A program made the position numbers and the translations under genes. The notes below the pieces were generated by a model that was given only the letters and a program-made list of their open reading frames with translations, ran no database searches and was not told where the DNA came from. Positions 17,920 through 26,711 of a DNA stretch of 64,000 nt are shown here, in pieces; the first letter of the stretch is position 1; every line of letters starts with the position of its first letter. The stretch is taken from positions 62,001 to 126,000 of the forward strand of contig CALOAB010000027.1 in assembly GCA_942491185.1 (NCBI GenBank), read 5' to 3'. This stretch comes from SLRI01 sp942491185. GTDB taxonomy: Bacteria > Pseudomonadota > Alphaproteobacteria > Geminicoccales > Geminicoccaceae.

Positions 17920-19197
17920 CTACTGGCTGTCGTGCGCCGGCTCGCGCACCCAGACGAGCAACAGGAGGCCGCCCAGGGCCAGCATGACGACCACCACCGC
18001 CATGCCGGCGCGCTGGGTGTCGAAGGCGACCGTGGCGGCGCCGAAGAGGAGCGGGCCGATGAAGGCGGTGACCTTGCCGGAGAGCGCGTAGAGCCCGAAC
18101 ATCTCGGTGCGCTGCGCCGGCGGGGCGAGGCGTGCCATCAGCGTGCGGCTCGCCGACTGCGCCGGCCCGACGAAGAGGCCGATCAGCACGCCGAGCGCGA
18201 AGAAGGTCTGCTTGTCCTGGGCGAGCAAGGCTATGAGGCCGAAGAGGGTGAGGCCGGCAACGGCGAGCAGCACGGTCTGCTTGGAGCCGAGGCGATCGTC
18301 GATATAGCCGAAGGCAAAGCTGCCGATGCCGGCCGAGATGTTGAGCGCGATCGCGAACAGCATGATCTCGGCCGTGGTCATGCCGAAGGTGCCGGCGGCA
18401 TAGATCCCGCCGAAGGTGAAGAGCGTGTTGAGCCCGTCATTGTAGACCAGCCGCGCGATCAGAAAGCGCAAGACCTGGCTCTTCGGGCTGAGGCTGCGCA
18501 GCGTTCGCCAGAGATTGCCCAGGCCCTCGCGCGCTGCGGTGCCCATGCGCACCGCGACTCGGGGCCTATCGGGGGTAATGAGGAAGAGCGGCAAGGCGAA
18601 CACCAGCAGCCAGACGGCGACCGCGGGGCCGACGAGGCGGACCGGCTCGGCTGTCGCGGCATCGAGGCCGAAGGGCGGCGGGTCCTGGTTGATGATGCCG
18701 AAATAGAGCAGGACCAGGACGACGATGCCGGCGACGTAGCCGAGCGACCAGCCGCGCCCGGACCACCGGCCGAGAGTCTTGGCCGAAGCCAGGTCGGGGA
18801 GCATCGAATTGTAGAAGGCCTGGCCGAACTCGAGCGAGGTGTTGGCGATGAACACCAAGACCAGCGCCATGACAATGAAGCTCGGCTCCGGCTCGATGAG
18901 CCAGAGCAGGCTGGTCGCGAGGGCGGCGGCGACGGTGAAGGCCAGGAGCCACGGCTTGCGGCGGCCGCCAATATCGGCGATGGCGCCGAGGATCGGGCTC
19001 AAGACGGCAATCGTGATACCGGAAAGCGAGAGGGCGATCCCCCATTGTGCCGTGCCGTCGATCTCGTTCTCCGCCACGCCCTGGGTGAAGTACGTGGCGA
19101 AGACGAAGGTGAGGATGACGGCGAAGAAGGGCGAGTTGGCCCAGTCGTAGAGCGCCCACGCGCCCAGTTGGCGCGGTGTCGCCTCGGGCGCGCTCAC
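17920..19197 (-). CDS. MFS transporter, UMF1/Atg22-like
   Basis: About 425 aa, with 12 predicted helices. The opening LGAWALYDWANSPFFAVILTFVFATYF is the signature of the UMF1 (vacuole effluxer Atg22-like) branch of MFS. It also has GAIADIGGRRKPWL, FIARLVYNDGLNTLFTFGGIYA and GSFAFGYIDDRLGSKQTV. Eukaryotic Atg22 exports amino acids from vacuoles; the bacterial substrate is unknown. GTG at 19197 is the provisional start since the homologous region begins 8 residues later; the frame stays open for 340 bp upstream with no homology and no good ribosome-binding site is visible. Confidence 0.82.
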   Translation of the reverse strand: MSAPEATPRQLGAWALYDWANSPFFAVILTFVFATYFTQGVAENEIDGTAQWGIALSLSGITIAVLSPILGAIADIGGRRKPWLLAFTVAAALATSLLWLIEPEPSFIVMALVLVFIANTSLEFGQAFYNSMLPDLASAKTLGRWSGRGWSLGYVAGIVVLVLLYFGIINQDPPPFGLDAATAEPVRLVGPAVAVWLLVFALPLFLITPDRPRVAVRMGTAAREGLGNLWRTLRSLSPKSQVLRFLIARLVYNDGLNTLFTFGGIYAAGTFGMTTAEIMLFAIALNISAGIGSFAFGYIDDRLGSKQTVLLAVAGLTLFGLIALLAQDKQTFFALGVLIGLFVGPAQSASRTLMARLAPPAQRTEMFGLYALSGKVTAFIGPLLFGAATVAFDTQRAGMAVVVVMLALGGLLLLVWVREPAHDSQ

Positions 19198-19574
19198 CGC
19201 GACTGCCCGGCGGGGCGGACCATGCTCGGCAGCGTCGAGCGCAGCATCGACAGGCTGCGGGGGCGGAACTGGCAGTCTCGAGATACTGGCAAGTGCTGCT
19301 CCTCGCGCGAGCGACTTCGCTGTCGCGGAAATGCCGCTGTGACAGGAGCCGAGCCCTACGCCTTCTGGCGCATGGCCGGCAGCGCGGCAAGCGGCAGGTT
19401 TCCAGTGGCCGGCGTGCCGGACCTCGAGGCCCTCGATGCAAGCTGTCCGCCAAAGGCGCTGTCGGGTGCGGTTCCGGCTCGCATTCGACGCTTGCCAAAG
19501 GCATCCCTGCCGGGGCTTATTGGCCGCGCTCGGCAGCAAGCGCGAGCGCTGTTCAACAACAGGGGAGGCTGGTC
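19198..19574. other. Intergenic region upstream of the TRAP operon
   Basis: About 375 bp between the divergent MFS and TRAP genes. The frames that read through it show no homology. It must contain the TRAP promoter and any operator, but I cannot point to a specific site. Confidence 0.4.
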
Positions 19575-20564
19575 ATGCGACTGGCATTGAAGAGCACGAC
19601 GGCGGCCCTGGCGACGGGCGCCCTCTTGGCCATTGGCATCGCCACGGCCGGCGATGCGGAAGCGCTGGTGATCAAGACGAGCGACGTCCATGCGATGGGC
19701 TATCCGACCACGGACGCAATGGAGTTCATGGGCGACTGGCTCGCCGAGCAGTCCAACGGCGAGATCACCATGGAGATCTTCCACTCCATGCAGCTCGGCG
19801 GCGAGAAGGAAGCGCTCGAGCAGGTGCAGCTGGGCGCGCTGGAGATGACCCGCGTCTCGGTCGGCGTGGTCGGCCCCATCGTCGACGATTTCAACGCCTT
19901 CAACCTGCCTTATGTCTTTCGCTCGATCGACCACATGCACCAGGTGGTCGACGGCGAGATCGGCCAGGAGCTGCTGGCCGGACTGGAGGCCGGCGGCCTC
20001 ATCGGGCTCGGCTACATGGATGCCGGCGCGCGCAGCTTCTACAACAAGGAGCGGCCGATCCGCACGCCAGAGGACCTCGAAGGGCTGAAGATCCGGGTGA
20101 TGCAGAACCCGATCTTCATCGAGATGATGAGCGAGATGGGCGGCAACGGCATCCCCATCGCCTTCAACGAGCTCTACACGGCGCTGCAGACCGGTGTCGT
20201 CGATGGAGCGGAGAACAACCCGCCCTCCTACTCGACGCAGAAGCACTACGAGCAGGCCGGCTACTACTCGCTCACCGAGCACTTGGTCGTCCCCGAGATC
20301 TTCGTCTTCTCGAAGAAGGTCTGGGACACGCTGCCGGCCGAGCAGCAGGAGCTGATCCGCGAGGCCGCGGTGCTCACCACGCAGAAGGAGCGCGAGCTCT
20401 GGCAGGCGATGGAGCAGCAGGCCATGGCCGAGCTGGTCGATCTTGGCGTGCAGATCAACGACGACGTCGACAAGGCGGCGTTCATCGAGGCAACAGCACC
20501 GGTGCGTGAGCAGTTCGGCGCCCAATACTCCGAGCTTCTGGGCCGGATCGAGGCAGTCGAGTAG
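19575..20564 (+). CDS. TRAP transporter solute-binding protein (DctP family)
   Basis: A 329-aa periplasmic binding protein of a TRAP system. A Sec signal peptide (MRLALKSTTAALATG..., cleavage near DAEA) precedes the DctP fold: FHSMQLGGEKEALEQVQLGALEM, then the FNLPYVFRSIDHMHQVVDG and GLKIRVMQNPIFIEMMSEMGG segment containing the conserved substrate-carboxylate Arg, then FNELYTALQTGVVDGAENNPPSY. The motif set is of the sialic acid/C4-dicarboxylate/sugar-acid group, so the ligand is probably an organic or sugar acid. ATG at 19575 follows GGGGAGG. Confidence 0.92.
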   Translation: MRLALKSTTAALATGALLAIGIATAGDAEALVIKTSDVHAMGYPTTDAMEFMGDWLAEQSNGEITMEIFHSMQLGGEKEALEQVQLGALEMTRVSVGVVGPIVDDFNAFNLPYVFRSIDHMHQVVDGEIGQELLAGLEAGGLIGLGYMDAGARSFYNKERPIRTPEDLEGLKIRVMQNPIFIEMMSEMGGNGIPIAFNELYTALQTGVVDGAENNPPSYSTQKHYEQAGYYSLTEHLVVPEIFVFSKKVWDTLPAEQQELIREAAVLTTQKERELWQAMEQQAMAELVDLGVQINDDVDKAAFIEATAPVREQFGAQYSELLGRIEAVE

Positions 20565-20593
20565 AGCTGCTGCTCGTGCATCGTTGAACTGGC

Positions 20594-20620
20594 GACGGGG
20601 TGGCGCATCGCCGCCCCGTC
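20594..20620 (+). promoter_or_regulatory. Stem-loop between TRAP binding-protein and permease genes
   Basis: GACGGGGTGGC and GCCGCCCCGTC form an 11-bp arm pair with one mismatch and a short loop, 30 bp after the binding-protein stop. Such hairpins commonly protect the upstream mRNA and reduce read-through, raising binding-protein levels over permease. There is no long T tract, so full termination is unlikely. Confidence 0.5.
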
Positions 20621-20657
20621 TTGCTGTGTCGACCCATTCGCTGCTGGACCAGCCGAT

Positions 20658-21176
20658 ATGCCGCCACCCAAGCACGCTTATGTCCGGGCCATGGAGCTGC
20701 TGCAGGCGGTCTGCATGGCGCTGGCCGCGCTCTCGATCATCTGCATGACGCTGATCATCGCCTGGAGCGTCTACACCCGCTACTGGCTCAATCTCGGCTC
20801 CTTCTGGGCCGAGCCGATCGCCATCATGCTGGCGGTGCAGATGACGTTCTTCGGGGCTGCTGCCTGCTACCGCGCCGGCGGCCATATCAGCATCGACGTC
20901 TTCGTCCGGCTGTTGCCGGAGGATAGCGCCAGGCGGGCCGCCGACCGGCTGGTCGATGGCCTGGTCCTGGTGCTGGCGATCGCCATGATCTGGTACGGTT
21001 TCGGGCTGGTGAAGACGACCTGGTTCCAGGTCTATCCCGAGTTCCAGCAGATCAAGGTCGGGGTGGTCTACAGCGCGGTGCCGCTCAGCGGCTTCGTCAC
21101 CCTGCTGTTCGCCATCGAGCGGCTGATCTTCGGCGCGCCGCCGCCGAGCCCCGAGAGTGCCGAGGAGGCGGTCTGA
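20658..21176 (+). CDS. TRAP transporter small permease (DctQ family)
   Basis: A 172-aa inner-membrane protein with four hydrophobic segments: residues about 12-34 (LLQAVCMALAALSIICMTLI), 48-70, 90-110 and 132-155. WSVYTRYWLNLGSFWAEPIA and the GGHISIDVF block are standard for DctQ. It pairs with the DctM protein encoded next, whose start codon overlaps its stop codon. Confidence 0.9.
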   Translation: MPPPKHAYVRAMELLQAVCMALAALSIICMTLIIAWSVYTRYWLNLGSFWAEPIAIMLAVQMTFFGAAACYRAGGHISIDVFVRLLPEDSARRAADRLVDGLVLVLAIAMIWYGFGLVKTTWFQVYPEFQQIKVGVVYSAVPLSGFVTLLFAIERLIFGAPPPSPESAEEAV

Positions 21177-22468
21177 TGGGCGGGACTTTCGGGCCGATCC
21201 TGCTGATCGGCGGGCTCTTCCTGCTCATCTTGATCAACGTGCCGGTCGCCTATGCGTTGGGCCTCGCCTCGCTGGCGACGGCGCTCTATGTCGGCATCCC
21301 GGCCGAGGCGATGATGCTCAAGGCGTCGGACGGCGTCGACAATTTCGCGCTCCTGGCGATTCCCTTCTTCGTGCTCGCCGGTGCCATCATGGCCCAGGGC
21401 GGCATCGCCGTCCGCCTGGTCAATCTCGCTAATGTCTTCGTCGGCTTCATCCGTGGCGGGCTCGCCATGGTGAACATTCTCTCGTCCATGTTCTTTGGCG
21501 GGATCTCCGGCAGCTCGGTGGCGGACACGAGCTCGATCGGCTCGATCATGATCCCGATGATGAAGCGACAAGGCTACGACGACGCCTTCTCGGTCAATGT
21601 CACGATCAGTAGCTCGACCCAGGGCATCATCATCCCGCCCTCGCACAACGCCATCATCTACGCCTACGCGGCTGGTGGCACGGTATCGATCGCCCAGCTC
21701 TTCCTTGCCGGCATCGTGCCGGGCGTCATGGTCGGCGTGGCGCTGATGATCCTCACCTACATCCTCTCGGTGCGCCGCGGCTATCCCAAGGGCGAGCTGG
21801 TGCCGCTGCGCGAGGCGGTGCGCATCACGGCCGGCGCGCTCATGGGCCTGTTCACGGTCGTCATCATCGTTGGCGGGGTCATCGGCGGCATCTTCACCGC
21901 CACCGAATCGGCGGCGATCGCCGTGATCTACGCCTTCCTGGTTGCCGCCTTCGGCTATCGCGAGCTGCGCTGGCGGCAGATGCCGGCGATGATGGTCGAG
22001 GTCACCAAGACGGTGGCCATGGTGATGATCCTGATCGGCTTCGCCTCGTCCTTCGCCTATCTGATGACGCTGATGCAGATCCCGGCCAAGGTGACCGACT
22101 TCTTCCTCACCATCTCCGACAACAAGATCGTCATTCTGCTGCTGATCAACCTGATGCTCCTGGTGCTCGGCATGTTCATGGACATGGCGCCCTTGATCTT
22201 GATCTGCACGCCGATCCTGTTGCCGGTGATGAAGGCACTCGGAGTTGATCCCGTCCATTTCGGCATCGTCATGCTGCTCAATCTCGGCATCGGCCTGGTG
22301 ACACCACCGGTAGGCACGACGCTCTTCGTCGGCTGCGCCGTCGGCAAGGTCACGGTCGACGCCGTCGCCCGCCAACTCTGGCCCTTCTGGCTCACCATGT
22401 TCATCGTCTTGATGCTGGTGACCTACATCCCGGCGATCTCGATGACGGTACCGGGCTGGTTCTATTGA
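21176..22468 (+). CDS. TRAP transporter large permease (DctM family)
   Basis: A 430-aa polytopic permease with about 11-12 helices. GGISGSSVADTSSIGSIMIP, the conserved helix-hairpin block, and the IIIPPSHNAIIY motif identify a DctM subunit that drives sodium-coupled uptake. The start ATG overlaps the DctQ stop as TGATG, implying coupled translation. The binding protein, small permease and large permease form a complete operon. Confidence 0.94.
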   Translation: MGGTFGPILLIGGLFLLILINVPVAYALGLASLATALYVGIPAEAMMLKASDGVDNFALLAIPFFVLAGAIMAQGGIAVRLVNLANVFVGFIRGGLAMVNILSSMFFGGISGSSVADTSSIGSIMIPMMKRQGYDDAFSVNVTISSSTQGIIIPPSHNAIIYAYAAGGTVSIAQLFLAGIVPGVMVGVALMILTYILSVRRGYPKGELVPLREAVRITAGALMGLFTVVIIVGGVIGGIFTATESAAIAVIYAFLVAAFGYRELRWRQMPAMMVEVTKTVAMVMILIGFASSFAYLMTLMQIPAKVTDFFLTISDNKIVILLLINLMLLVLGMFMDMAPLILICTPILLPVMKALGVDPVHFGIVMLLNLGIGLVTPPVGTTLFVGCAVGKVTVDAVARQLWPFWLTMFIVLMLVTYIPAISMTVPGWFY

Positions 22469-22543
22469 GCGGCGAGCGCTGAAAGCGTCGACGGTCGCGG
22501 CGGCAGCGCGGGCGATCTTTGCGCTCTGCAGCAGCATGACGGA

Positions 22544-22795
22544 ATGAGCGCTGTGGCATCAACCCAAACGACGATCGAGCTGAGCTCGACCCTCACCTGT
22601 CCGGCTTGTGGGCATCGCGAGACCGAGACGATGCCGACGGATGCCTGCCAGTTCTTCTACGACTGCAGGCACTGCGGTGCATTGCTGCGGCCGAGGCCCG
22701 GCGATTGCTGCGTCTTCTGCAGCTATGGGACGGTGCCGTGCCCACCCATTCAGCAGGCGCGGTCATCGGGCGGGGCGCCGGGCTGCTGCAGCTGA
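22544..22795 (+). CDS. GDCCVxC domain protein
   Basis: An 83-aa cysteine-rich protein: CPACGHRE at the start, DCRHCGALLRP in the middle, then PGDCCVFCSYGTVPCPP, the motif that names the GDCCVxC family. In several bacteria one of the cysteines of this motif is selenocysteine; here all codons are Cys, so this is the sulfur form. Ten or so cysteines suggest metal binding, and homologues are often found near mercury or other metal genes, but the role is unknown. It sits between the TRAP operon and a methyltransferase without a visible metal system nearby. Confidence 0.82.
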   Translation: MSAVASTQTTIELSSTLTCPACGHRETETMPTDACQFFYDCRHCGALLRPRPGDCCVFCSYGTVPCPPIQQARSSGGAPGCCS

Positions 22796-22859
22796 TGGTC
22801 TCGGTCATCGCAATTGCGGTTGGCACGCCGCCGAAGGCAAACGGGGGAGCCAGAGCGCG

Positions 22860-23675
22860 ATGACGGGGCCGACGGACGAGCTGCAACACTACGTGCTGCC
22901 GAGTGGCCATGCCGGACGCGATCGGTTGCGGGTGCTGGCCAGTGCGACCGAGGGCGGCACCTCGCGGCTGCTCGACGAGGTCGGTGTGGCGGCAGAGATG
23001 GCCTGCCTCGATGTCGGCTGCGGTGGCGGGGACGTGGCACGGCTCTTGGCCGCGCGGGTCGGGCCGGGGGGCCGTGTGGTCGGGATCGATCTCGACGCGG
23101 CGCTGGTCGGCATTGCGGCGGAGGAGGCCAGGGCGCTCCGGCTCGGCCAGCTGGCGTATCGTGTCGGCAGTGTCTCCGAGCTGGACGAGACCGGCTTCGA
23201 TATCGTCTACGCGCGGTTCCTCTTGACCCATCTGGGCGAGCGCGATGCCGTGCTGGCGGCGATGCTGGAGGCACTGCAACCGGGTGGTGCGATCGTGCTC
23301 GAGGACATCGACTTTTCCGGGCATTTTGCCTACCCGGATTTCCCTGAGCTTGGCGACTATTGCCGGCTCTATGCCGCGCTCACCCGCTCGACCGGCGGCG
23401 ACGCTGAGATCGGCCGGGCGCTTCCGTCGCTGCTCCTGCGGGCCGGGCTGCGCAACGTCGAGGTCCGGGTGAGCCAGCCGGTGGCCTTCACCGGCGAGGC
23501 CAAGCTGATCACCCCAGCTACCATGCGAGGCATCGGCACGCGGGTGGCCGAGGTCGGGCTGGCGACGGCGAACGAGGTCGAGCGCATCACTGAAGCACTC
23601 GACCGCGCTGCCGCCGACCCGGAGGTTCTCTTGAGCATGCCGCGGATCGTGCAGGCCTGGGGCCGCAAGCGCTGA
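22860..23675 (+). CDS. Class I SAM-dependent methyltransferase
   Basis: A 271-aa methyltransferase. Motif I is LDVGCGGGDVARLLAARVG (about residues 49-67), followed by VVGIDLDAALV (motif II region) and FDIVYARFLLTHL (motif IV). This arrangement is of the Methyltransf_25/UbiE-like fold. The C-terminal half (LLLRAGLRNVEVRVSQPVAF...) probably shapes the substrate pocket. The substrate is unknown. ATG at 22860 is chosen because it is preceded by GGGGGAGCC; the frame is open upstream without homology. Confidence 0.85.
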   Translation: MTGPTDELQHYVLPSGHAGRDRLRVLASATEGGTSRLLDEVGVAAEMACLDVGCGGGDVARLLAARVGPGGRVVGIDLDAALVGIAAEEARALRLGQLAYRVGSVSELDETGFDIVYARFLLTHLGERDAVLAAMLEALQPGGAIVLEDIDFSGHFAYPDFPELGDYCRLYAALTRSTGGDAEIGRALPSLLLRAGLRNVEVRVSQPVAFTGEAKLITPATMRGIGTRVAEVGLATANEVERITEALDRAAADPEVLLSMPRIVQAWGRKR

Positions 23676-23682
23676 GCGGGCC

Positions 23683-23708
23683 GGCGCCTCCCGCGATCGG
23701 AAGGCGCC
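23683..23708 (-). repeat. Hairpin repeat, copy 1 (terminator-like)
   Basis: A 26-bp palindromic sequence, GGCGCCTCCCG-CGAT-CGGAAGGCGCC with imperfect arms, just after the stop of the first SYLF gene. An identical 26-bp copy lies at 25992-26017 after the second SYLF gene. It could terminate the minus-strand transcript, but no clear T tract follows this copy. Confidence 0.65.
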
Positions 23709-23718
23709 CAGTCGCCGG

Positions 23719-24276
23719 CTAGCTGCGCGACAGCCTTGTGATCTTCTGGCCCTCGACCTGGACGCCGGCCATCAGGCCTGACTGGCCGAAGACGAAGACG
23801 ACGACCGGCGATTGCAGGGTGGTGGTGTTGAGCTGGCCGCCGGCGCCGACCGAGGCGACGGCGACGCCGAGCCCGGCGCCGACCTCGAAGCCGGCGGTGT
23901 TCTCGAAGGTCTGCAGCGCCTCGGGCGTGGTGAAGAAGTAGACCTGCGACATCGTCTGCGCGCCGGCCTGCAGGCCGAACGAGCCGCCGGCGACGCGGTA
24001 GTAGTCGACCGGGATGCCGCCCTTGAACATGACGCCGTCGCCGAAGCGGCCGCCGATGAACAGCCCGGCATTGGTGATGCGTGGGAAGACGAGGACGGCC
24101 GCCGAGCTATCGCCGAGCGATCGCGACGCTGGCACCGTGCGGTAGAGCTCGTCGAGCGAGGCCTGCGCGGCCTGGTCGAGCGTGATCCGGCTCTCCTCGG
24201 TGGTCGAGCAGCCGGCCAGAGCAGCAACCGTGGCGACAGCGGTCAGGCTGCCGAGAAGCACTCGTCTATTGGTCAT
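23719..24276 (-). CDS. SYLF/YSC84-domain lipoprotein (copy 1)
   Basis: A 185-aa exported lipoprotein: signal sequence MTNRRVLLGSLTAVATVAAL, then lipobox LAGC with Cys 23. The mature part carries the SYLF (YSC84) lipid-binding fold, with FKGGIPVDYYRVAGGSFGLQAGAQ and a FVFGQSGLMAGVQVEGQKITRL end. SYLF proteins bind phosphoinositides in eukaryotes; bacterial forms are envelope lipoproteins of unclear role. It is about 80 percent identical by eye to the copy at 26028-26585. ATG at 24276 chosen because it gives the signal peptide. Confidence 0.87.
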   Translation of the reverse strand: MTNRRVLLGSLTAVATVAALAGCSTTEESRITLDQAAQASLDELYRTVPASRSLGDSSAAVLVFPRITNAGLFIGGRFGDGVMFKGGIPVDYYRVAGGSFGLQAGAQTMSQVYFFTTPEALQTFENTAGFEVGAGLGVAVASVGAGGQLNTTTLQSPVVVFVFGQSGLMAGVQVEGQKITRLSRS

Positions 24277-24416
24277 CGGGCGCATATCCCTTGTTGAGCC
24301 GCACCTACGCGTTTGCGACAGTCTGGTAAGCGGCCGAGAGAGAGTCGGCAAGGCCGAGCTTTCGGCGGCGGTCGAAACGGCCGTGCGTTCAGCTCGACGA
24401 GATAGTGTTCAGGCCT

Positions 24417-25823
24417 CTAGTCGACCCGTTCGAAGTCGGGCAGTGCGAACGATTTCTCGAACAGAGCATTTTCGGGGCCGTAGAAGCGGAAGATCGAGAA
24501 CCAATCCTCGCCGGTCGGGACCCAGTTGCTCTCCAGACCCTTGGGCGCCTCGGGAGCAAAATACAGATCGACGGAACCGTCGTCATTGACCGCCAACGCG
24601 TCCAGCTCGCGCCTTGACAGGCCCACCCTCTCGGCGTTCCGGATGAATCCTTTGGTCACCATGCTGTAGGCGATGGCCGACCAGAAATCTGCCGCCGGCG
24701 TGTCGGCGGGAACTGACAGGCGATAGGTGTCTGTGCCGTTCAAGAGCTCGCCATCGCTGTCGCGCAGCGACATGAGGTAGAAGCTGCTGCCGCCGAGTAC
24801 GCGCGGGAAGTAGGTTGCCCAGAAATAGCTGTTCGTGCGCTCGTCGATCAACGGCACGCCGCGATCCTCGAACGGGAAGCCCTTGCGGGCCTGCGCCGGT
24901 GGAATATTCGGCTCCTGCCATTGGTTCTGCCCTTCGTTGAACGGCCGGAGCATGACGCCTGGCGTCAACCACCTATCCTGAAGGTAGTCGAAGGCACACT
25001 GCGCCCCGTCCTCGAAAATCGCGATCCACTCATCGGTCGGCTCGAAGGGGCGGCCCTTCTCGATGCCGATCTCGCGCAGCAGGCCGACCATCGCCTTGTC
25101 CCGCTCGCGAAACGGCTCGTTCTGGACGACGTTCCACAGATCACTAAAATAAGTGAGATCGTAGTAGGGCAGCGTGTCCCACTCCCTGCCGGTCGCATCC
25201 AGGAAGACTGTTTCCGGCGGGTTGTCCGCTTCGGCCAACGGGTAGACCCGCAGGTTCTAGCGAACATGGGCAACGGCATCTTCGATCGTACCGTCGCCAC
25301 GCGACACTGGACGGAAGGCGAAGTTGATCGAGTGGCCTTCGAGTTGGAACACGAAGTAGCCATCCTCTGGCAGCGGTCCCTCGTAGCCTGGCGGCAGGAA
25401 CAGGTAGGCTCCGCCTTCGCCGAGATCGCTGCCACGCTCACCCACGTCGGCCACGGGGCGCATCCAAGCGTCCACGAACGTGCCGAACAGGTTCACCGTA
25501 TCCGTCGCCGAAGGGACCTCGACGACCAGCGGCCCGTTCGCCGTGGTCAGTGCGGCAATGGCGTAGGGCGTGACATCGTTTGCGGTCAGGAACCCGTGCT
25601 GCGAGGTCATCGGCCGACTGAGGGACACCACGTCGCCGACCTTGCCGCCGAGATCGTTGATCGTCCCTTGCGCGATATCCCAGGTGCTCACGGCAGGCAG
25701 CGCCCAGATCGCCGCCTGGCAGGCGCGCTGCACCGCGACATCACGGGCAATCTCCGACATCTCGCCCTGAGCGGTTCCAGAGAACGCGATTGCCGCGGCC
25801 AATCCAATGAACATGCGTCGCAT
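24417..25823 (-). pseudogene. DUF1254/DUF1214 protein interrupted by an in-frame TAG
   Basis: One reading frame encodes a signal peptide (MRRMFIGLAAAIAFSGTAQG), a DUF1254 N-terminal domain (about residues 25-190) and a DUF1214 C-terminal domain (from about residue 195). The frame is broken by TAG at 25257-25259, exactly in the linker: ...AVAHVR-stop-NLRVYPLAEADN. Frame does not change before and after. The C-terminal domain keeps a coherent sequence (YDLTYFSDLWNVVQN, VPADTPAADFWSAIAYS, GLESNWVPTGEDWFSIFRF), so the lesion is recent or there is suppression. DUF1254/1214 proteins are periplasmic and of unknown function. The gene lies between the two SYLF copies. Start taken at ATG 25823; ATG 25814 is equally possible. 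Confidence 0.85.
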
Positions 25824-25991
25824 GGCACAACCAATTTGAGAGTTCTGGTTCGACTGCGGCAAGAGCAGTGGTGCCGTCGGTGTTTTGGCTGCCGCGGCGG
25901 TGACGTTGGGCCCCTTGGCTTGACGGACCCGACCTGTCCTTGGTCGCGTCAGGGATCGTGCAGAGCCCGGTCGAAGAAAGCAGAAACGGCC

Positions 25992-26017
25992 GGCGCCTCC
26001 CGCGATCGGAAGGCGCC
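25992..26017 (-). repeat. Hairpin repeat, copy 2 (terminator-like)
   Basis: This 26-bp sequence is identical to the copy at 23683-23708, and sits in the same position after the stop of the second SYLF gene. Here the minus-strand continuation, GTTTCTGCTTTCTTC, is T-rich, so termination is more credible than for copy 1. Confidence 0.7.
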
Positions 26018-26027
26018 GGGTCGCCGA

Positions 26028-26585
26028 CTAGTTGCGGGCGAGCTTGGTGATTTTCTGGCCTTCGACCTGAACGCCGGCCATCAGGCCGGACTGGCCGTAG
26101 ATGAAGACGACCACAGGCTCCTGCAGGGTCGAGGTGTTGATCTGGCCCGACGTGCCGACCGACGCGACCGCGATGTCGAGTCCGGCGCCGACTTCCCAGC
26201 CGGCAGTGTTCTCGAAGGTCTGCAGCGCTTCGGGCGTGGTGAAGAAATAGGCCTGCGAGGTGGTCTGCGCGCCGGCCTGGAGGCCGAACGAGCCGCCGCT
26301 CACCTGATAGTAGTCGACCGGCACGCCACCCTTGAACATGACGCCGTCGCCGAACTGGCCGCCGATGATCAGGCCGGCCTTGGTGATGCTCGGGAAGACC
26401 AGGATGGCCTCCGAGGTGTCGCCCAGCGCCTGCGCCGCGGGGACCGTGCGGTAGAGCTCGTCGAGCGAAGCCTGGGCGGCCTGATCGAGGGTGATCCGAT
26501 CCTCTTCCGTGGTCGAGCAGCCGGCCAGCACGCCGACCATGGCGACAGCCGTCAGGCTGCCGAGCAGATAACGTCGATTGAACAT
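26028..26585 (-). CDS. SYLF/YSC84-domain lipoprotein (copy 2)
   Basis: A 185-aa lipoprotein with signal MFNRRYLLGSLTAVAMVGVL and lipobox Cys 23. The sequence is collinear with the copy at 23719-24276 over its whole length, with scattered substitutions (YRVAGGS to YQVSGGS; SNTTT to SNTST-like changes) and no indels. The SYLF domain covers the mature part. It is upstream of the broken DUF1254 gene on the same strand. The two copies and their trailing hairpins indicate a tandem duplication later separated by, or originally including, the DUF1254 gene. Confidence 0.87.
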   Translation of the reverse strand: MFNRRYLLGSLTAVAMVGVLAGCSTTEEDRITLDQAAQASLDELYRTVPAAQALGDTSEAILVFPSITKAGLIIGGQFGDGVMFKGGVPVDYYQVSGGSFGLQAGAQTTSQAYFFTTPEALQTFENTAGWEVGAGLDIAVASVGTSGQINTSTLQEPVVVFIYGQSGLMAGVQVEGQKITKLARN

Positions 26586-26711
26586 GAGGGGTTCCGTTTG
26601 TTGTGTCGTGCCAGAATGGCAACGGTCGAGCAGACAAGGACCGGTTACATAGCCCAACAGCCGCGTCGATGACAATATTGGTGCGTCGGCGTCATCTGAG
26701 GAGAAGGTACG

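Noticed and set aside
22544..22795. Selenocysteine in the GDCCVxC protein
   Set aside because: The motif is encoded by Cys codons with no in-frame TGA, and no SECIS-like element was identified.
25257..25259. TAG as a pyrrolysine codon
   Set aside because: No pyl genes are seen and DUF1254 proteins are not known to use pyrrolysine. A nonsense mutation is simpler.
24921..26672. Long plus-strand frame of about 580 codons over the DUF1254 pseudogene
   Set aside because: Antisense artefact, no recognisable domain.
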